A DNA stretch of 64,000 nucleotides from assembly GCF_029227915.1 (NCBI RefSeq), contig NC_079880.1:17812001-17876000 (forward strand), read 5' to 3'. The position numbers and the translations under genes are program-made. This stretch comes from Hydractinia symbiolongicarpus. Lineage: Eukaryota; Cnidaria; Hydrozoa; Anthoathecata; Hydractiniidae. Under the pieces are notes generated by a model. The model had not been told where the DNA came from. It saw only the letters and a list, made by a program, of their open reading frames with translations, and ran no database searches. Below, piece by piece: positions 58,744 to 64,000 of this stretch (position 1 is the first letter of the stretch; the number at the start of each line of letters is the position of its first letter).

Positions 58744-60610
58744 ATATATATTAATGTTAGTTTATTGAGAACCCTGCCAAAAGTTGACACAAAATGTGAA
58801 AAATAAACACTAAATTGTGCCTCTGCCAGAAATTTTTATTCAGGTGTAAAAATGGATTGCAAGGTTAAAATTTAAAATCTCACATAGTATTTTGTCACGA
58901 TCTATCTGTCACTAATCATTCAAATTAGAAATGCAAAGAAAAGTTTCAGTCATAATGAGTCCCCTAAAAACAACAACGATCAATCTAACAGTTCATTTTA
59001 TATCAATTTTTGCACCAAATTTATAATACTAAATTCTCTTGTTTTGGTCCATTCCATACCCACGATGTCTTCCACAAAAGTTTAATCAAATATAAAAGAT
59101 TAGAGGTTAACGACAAAATCACAGTTTGCAAAATTTAATTCTATTGGTATATATATATCTATTGCATGTACCCTCTAAAACAACATTTTAATCCGAAATG
59201 TAAAAAAAAAACAAAAAAAAAAACAGTTTGTAACAAAAATCAATTATAAAAAAAGAATGGTTGTAGAAAGTACTTCTGATTCAACACAAATCTGTATTTT
59301 TTGACATTTTGCATGTTGTCCTTTACCCATTAAATCCTACTATAAAATTAAAAAATTAGTTTTTTATCGGTTTGTTGCACAGAGTCCTCCCCGGTAAGAA
59401 TTTATAGAAAATATAGAAAACACTGCTTGCAAAATCTAATTCTTTGTTTGTGTATGGACGACCTCACAAAATATGTCAAAAAAGTTTCAGTTATATCATC
59501 TAAAACAACAAAAATAAGTTCTATCAGTTATATATTTGTCATGTCATTGTCTTGCACAAAATGTTCAACTTAAAGATTCACCAGGCACAGCCTGTAAATT
59601 AAAAACAACTAAGATCAGGTGGTCTATTTCATACCATCCTGTCCCAAAGAATTTATATAAAATGTGAAAATTGAGTTGTAAAACTGAATTATGCAAAATA
59701 CCATTTTTTATATGCATATAAAGTATATGCCTTCTACAACAATAAGTTAATCCAAAATGTCAAAAAGAAGAAAAAAATAGCTTATAAAGAGTATAAAACC
59801 GAAATCAACAAAGTAGCTCTTTTGGTGTATTGAATATTGACATATGCACGAAAGTTTACACTAAATTTAAAAAACAGTTGTGTTTAGTAATTCTAAATCA
59901 ACAAACATCAGTTCTTTTAGCATTTGGATTTGTCTTTGCCCACACACTCTTACATAAAAATATCAAAACCATAAATTAGAAGAAATTAAATTTACATTTA
60001 AAATAAGTAATTTCTTTACTTTATTTTCAGAAATTTTTGCAGACAAACCAAAAAAATAATCAGGAAAATGCCTAAAATTTTCAGGGTTTAATAACGTTTG
60101 CTGGATTTTGTGGGAATTTTACTTTTTGTATATATCATGTCAGTTAAATTTCTCATTTTAATATAAAAAACAGAAATGGCTTGCAAGGTGAAAAGTTAAA
60201 TTCTATTAAATTAGTTCTTTCGGTAAATTGCATGATCTTTTTGCCACAACGTTAACATAATTTTTTTTTAACAAAAAAAGTTTGTATATATATAGTATAT
60301 ACACTATGTATATAAATGGATAGTCACCCCAGCCTTTCCTGTACATTTTTTACATTAAATGTAAAAAATGTAAATTCTTCCACCACCTCCCCCCAAAAAT
60401 AAAATTAAAAAATAAATAATCAAAAACCCATGTAAATACTGCAACAAAATCAAAAAATGTAACAGAGCTACGTAAATTTTCCCCACAATGTCAAAAACCT
60501 CTTTCAAATAAGAATTAAAAAAAGCCCAAGTTTCTTCGGTGTTACCATGTATACAGTACTCCCTCAAAAAAGTTTATATAAACTTTTCTTAAATGACATG
60601 AAATATCATA
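58744..60610. other. AT-rich stretch, no gene seen
   Basis: No supported ORF, RNA gene or repeat beyond simple A and AT runs. Confidence 0.4.
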
Positions 60611-61029
60611 AGGGAGCGTTCACATATTACGTAATCAATTTTTCACCTATTTTCTACTCCCCCCTCCCCCATGTAATCAGTCGTAATTATTTTTTTGTTG
60701 ACCCCCTCCCAGAATTACGTCATCATCTACTGACCCCCCCTTCCCCCCAAAAAACAAAAAATCCGTAAAACACGACGAATATTTACAGTTTTATATTTTA
60801 CTTTTTATATTTTATATGCAAGATATATATCTTGCATAGAATATGGCGAATACAAAAGCTTTAGATAGTTGATATTTTTCACACTCATGATAAAATATGC
60901 TGTTAATTTTTTTTGATTTGCTTATGTCATCAAACTACTTGACCCCTCCCCCCTCCCCTATAATCAAGCGTAAGCAATTTCGATGACCCCCCTCCCCCCA
61001 CTTGATTACGTAATATGTGAATGTTCCCT
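60611..61029. mobile_element. 419-bp MITE with C-rich subterminal repeats
   Basis: The ends are near-perfect inverted repeats: AGGGAGCGTTCACATATTAC then GTAATCAA at the left, TTGATTACGTAATATGTGAA then TGTTCCCT at the right (about two mismatches in 28). Inside both ends are ACCCCCCTCCCC-type runs next to TACGTNAT and TAATCAGTCGTAA / TAATCAAGCGTAA. No ORF. No clear target duplication. Confidence 0.75.
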
Positions 61030-61309
61030 AAACAAAAAATTTGAGTCAGAACATCTGGTGTTAACATGTATTTATTGTCATATAGAACAAAGAGTAAGAC
61101 AATATCACTGACCCCGTAAATATAGCTAAGAAAGTGTTGGGTTATACAAGAATTGCATATGAGTATTGGATGAAAGTATTATTGAGCAAGGAAGGATATT
61201 AGAAAGCAAGAGAAGCTGTTGGATTCCATCAAAAAGATTATAGACTATCAGAACAAAAGATTACTGAGGAAGAAGAATATTAGAAAGTCTTATAGAAGAC
61301 AAAAGGTTA

Positions 61310-63061
61310 GTGGTTTTAATAACTATCAATGGTAGCAGAATTGGAACGATCTATATTATGACCTTAACAAGTTACAAAAATCCACCTGTGTTAAAAGATG
61401 GGTCCAATTATATTGATTGGAAAAAGGAGTTAGAAGTGTGGCAAGCACTGACAGATTTAGCTGATGAGAAGAAAGCTTTAGCTGTATTTGCTTCATTAGA
61501 TGGTAAGGCTAAAAAAACTGCCTTACAACTTGACATTCAAGATTTAAAAACTGAAGATGGTATTACAAAACTTACGGACAAATTGGACAAGATATTTCTT
61601 AAAGATTTAAAGCATCGTGCATATGAAACATATGAAAAATTTGAGCAATTTAAAAGGAAGAAGGACATGTTGTTACAGGATTATACCATTGAGTTTGAAG
61701 ACCTTTACTATAATTTGAAAAAGTATGATATTGATTTACCAGATGCTGTTACAGCTTATCGATATTTAAATAGTGCTAACCTTTCTACGCAACAGAAAGA
61801 AATTGTTCGAGCAACAATTCCAGATTTAAAGTATAACTTGATGGTTGATCAAGTTAAGAAGGTATTTAATGAATCTTCAAATTCAAAAGAAGATAACGAT
61901 GCGCCGGCTCAAATTAATGAGGTTTCGGGTGATAGTACTTCCAACGAGACATTTTATGGTGCTTCACACAGCAAGGTTCCTCACTCATGGTATGCGGACA
62001 GAGGGTGGAACAGACGGGGTCTGGGATATCATGGGCAACGAGAAACACAAGAGTATAGGTTAAAGGATTATTGTAGAAGCAGTGGAAATCGAAGTGACAG
62101 AGAGGAGAATAGAAGATCGGATGATCGTCCAAGATGTTACATCTGTGCAAGTATTTACCATTTTGTTAGGGAGTGTCCAGATAAAGCTAAAAGTAAGAGT
62201 GATGAGATTAAACTTCAATTTTATACGGAGGAAATAATGGAAACTTTCGTTGGTGAGACATTTACCATGGCAGTATTGGATTCTGGTTGCACTAAATCAG
62301 TTTGCTGGCAGAATTTGTTAAACTATTATGTAGAAAGTCTTTCAGACGAGGATGCTTCATTAATCAAAGAAGAGCCATCATCAACAGTATTTAAATTCGG
62401 AGATGGTAAAGAAATCAAAGCATCAAAACGTGTCACCATCCCTGCTTGGCTTAGTGGAGAATATGTTAGCATAACAACAGAAGTTATAGACAAGGACTTA
62501 CCATTACTATTTAGTAAGCAAGCAATGAAGAATGCAAAAGTTTTTATTGATTCTGAAAATGACAAGGTTGAAATTCTGGGACAAGAACACCAGATCCAAT
62601 TTAGTTCCACTGGACATTATTGTATTTCCATTAACAAAGAGGGTAGCAAAATTAAAAAGACTTCTGCTCAAGTATGTCTGATAATGAATAATTTGGATGA
62701 TACTCAAGAAAAAGAAAAAGTGGCCCTGAAATTGCATAAACAGTTTGTGTATCCATCAAAGGACAAGCTTCAGCAGCTTTTGAGAAATGCTGATGTAACT
62801 GACCCAGATCTTTTAAAAATGATTGCTGAAGTTTCAGATAGTTGTGATACATGCATCAAGTACAGAAGAAATCAACCAAGACCAATTGTTGGGTTACCAC
62901 ATGCAACAGTATTTAATGAATGCGTTGGCATGGATTTGAGACAATGGTCGTATGGTGATAAAGTTTGGTTGTTACATCTTGTTGATCACTTGACCAGATT
63001 TAGTGCTTCCTGTGTTATTCGAAGTAAAAGGAAAGAAATTATCATTAACTCAATTTTTTAA
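61310..63061 (+). CDS. Gag-protease-integrase start of a Ty1/copia-order LTR retrotransposon
   Basis: A 583-codon ORF; Met17 (61358) is the likelier start. Gag (~residues 20-250) resembles the UBN2 type (PPVLKDGSNYIDWKKELEVW). CCHC knuckle at ~274-290: CYICASIYHFVRECPD. Aspartic protease: TMAVLDSGCTKSVC (LDSG). Pre-integrase region: LHKQFVYPSKDKLQQLL ... CDTCIKYRRNQPRP. Integrase start: ECVGMDLRQWSYGDKVW (first catalytic Asp). Protease directly followed by integrase, with no RT between, is the copia order. The ORF ends at 63061 by a frameshift; the rest of integrase continues in another frame. Confidence 0.8.
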   Translation: MVLITINGSRIGTIYIMTLTSYKNPPVLKDGSNYIDWKKELEVWQALTDLADEKKALAVFASLDGKAKKTALQLDIQDLKTEDGITKLTDKLDKIFLKDLKHRAYETYEKFEQFKRKKDMLLQDYTIEFEDLYYNLKKYDIDLPDAVTAYRYLNSANLSTQQKEIVRATIPDLKYNLMVDQVKKVFNESSNSKEDNDAPAQINEVSGDSTSNETFYGASHSKVPHSWYADRGWNRRGLGYHGQRETQEYRLKDYCRSSGNRSDREENRRSDDRPRCYICASIYHFVRECPDKAKSKSDEIKLQFYTEEIMETFVGETFTMAVLDSGCTKSVCWQNLLNYYVESLSDEDASLIKEEPSSTVFKFGDGKEIKASKRVTIPAWLSGEYVSITTEVIDKDLPLLFSKQAMKNAKVFIDSENDKVEILGQEHQIQFSSTGHYCISINKEGSKIKKTSAQVCLIMNNLDDTQEKEKVALKLHKQFVYPSKDKLQQLLRNADVTDPDLLKMIAEVSDSCDTCIKYRRNQPRPIVGLPHATVFNECVGMDLRQWSYGDKVWLLHLVDHLTRFSASCVIRSKRKEIIINSIF

Positions 63062-64000
63062 GATCTGGATTTCCATATTTGGGTCTGCTAAAAAGTTTTT
63101 AGTGGATAATGGTGGGGAATTTGATAATGAGGATTACCATAGCATGTGTGAAAATTTAAACATCAATATTGTTACAACAGCTGCTAAGAGCCCATGGAGT
63201 GATGGACTTGTTGAGTGACATAATTCCACACTTGGCAATACAGTCTGTAAAATGATGGACAAGCCTAATTATTCATTAGAAACAGCTGTGGCTTGGGCTG
63301 TTGCTGCTAAGAGTTCCTTAAAAACGTACATGGCTTTTCACCGAATTAACTAGTGTTTGGCAGCAATCCCAATTTTCCAGTTATAGAAATTAATCATCCA
63401 CCCGCTCTAGAAGGAACGACAAGTAGTCAAGTAGTTGCTGATAACCTGAACGCATTGCATGCGGCAAGAGAAGCCTTTATAAAATTTGAATCCTCTGAAA
63501 AGCTTAGAAGAGCCTTGAACCATAATGTAAGACCTTCAACAGGTGTGAAGTATGTAACAGGAGATAAAGTATGTTATAAACGGAGATCTGATGTTACTTT
63601 GAAGGGTCCTGCTACTGTGATAGGACAAGAAAGTCAGCAAGTTCTAGTGAAGCATGGATCAACATATGTTAGAATGCATCCATGCAGACTACGATTAAAA
63701 GAAGAAAAGTTAGAAGCACATGTAGAAGTGGAAATTGACCATGAAGACAAACAGGAAACTGGAAAGGAAATATTGGAAGATGAGGAATTAAGTAGTGAAG
63801 CATCAATTACTAACAGCAATGTTAATAATGATACAGGTATGGATACTTCATTTGAGAATAACAATTTATTGAAGACAAATGTGAAAGCAAAGAATATTAT
63901 GCCAAACATTAAAGATAAAGTGAAATACAAAACACAAGTTGGTTGGAAAACAGGAACTGTGCACTCAAGAGCTGGGAAAGCAAGTGGAAAGTATAGGAAT
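63003..64000 (+). pseudogene. Rest of the copia-order integrase and downstream pol, broken
   Basis: 63003-63218 continues the integrase: KFLVDNGGEFDNEDYHSMCE (second Asp) and AAKSPWSDGLVE (catalytic Glu), then a TGA where Arg is usual. Further frames continue with WAVAAKSSLKN and NALHAAREAFIKFESSEKLR, GDKVCYKRRSDVTLKGPATV and MHPCRLRLKEEKLEAHVEVE. RT and RNase H would lie beyond the window end. At least two frameshifts and one stop make this copy inactive. Confidence 0.7.

Overview
The window looks like a piece of an AT-rich metazoan nuclear genome. The best guess is a cnidarian, perhaps a hydrozoan, based on the intron-rich host gene and the mix of transposable elements; the sequence alone does not fix the species. 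Only one host gene is convincing. It is a complete OSBPL1A (ORP1L, oxysterol-binding-protein-related protein 1) orthologue on the minus strand, from the start codon at 19285 to the stop at 5556. It was assembled by hand from 28 coding exons whose lengths sum to 2865 bp, giving 954 codons plus a stop. The order is ankyrin repeats, PH domain, coiled coil, FFAT-type motif, ORD lipid-binding domain. Its introns hold a minisatellite, a foldback repeat, Helitron-like elements and a partly duplicated exon end.

Left of the gene (1-5.1 kb) lie two near-identical ~1.27-kb direct repeats, 3832 bp apart. Each carries the same frameshifted C2H2 zinc-finger fragment and a tRNA-like core enclosed in a 21-bp inverted stem. 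Right of the gene (19.3-28.3 kb) are degraded elements: a ~2-kb inverted-repeat element, a LINE scrap, a Ty3/gypsy remnant, a pogo/jerky-type DDE transposase fragment and a 3'-truncated LINE.

The 28.3-41.9 kb interval is a nest. LINE A (minus strand) is cut in two by a DIRS-like tyrosine-recombinase retrotransposon (29865-40066). That element carries LINE B (30158-34139, 6-bp target duplication ATCATA) and a ~0.7-kb repeat-rich insertion inside its gag. A second, short DIRS relative at 56513-58743 shares both ends but lacks the genes. It shows where LINE B was inserted.

43.07-46.29 kb is a young BEL/Pao-type LTR element with 313-bp LTRs (two differences) and a 5-bp target duplication ACATA. 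It is internally deleted and rearranged. The segment beside its 5' LTR, where a primer-binding site is expected, is perfectly complementary over 24 nt to a stretch of its own LTR, which suggests self-priming. Further right are copies of the tRNA-like repeat, a long hairpin, LINE D, a MULE with 61-bp terminal inverted repeats and a ZSWIM3-like transposase remnant, the short DIRS derivative, a 419-bp MITE, and the gag-protease-integrase part of a Ty1/copia-order element running off the window end.
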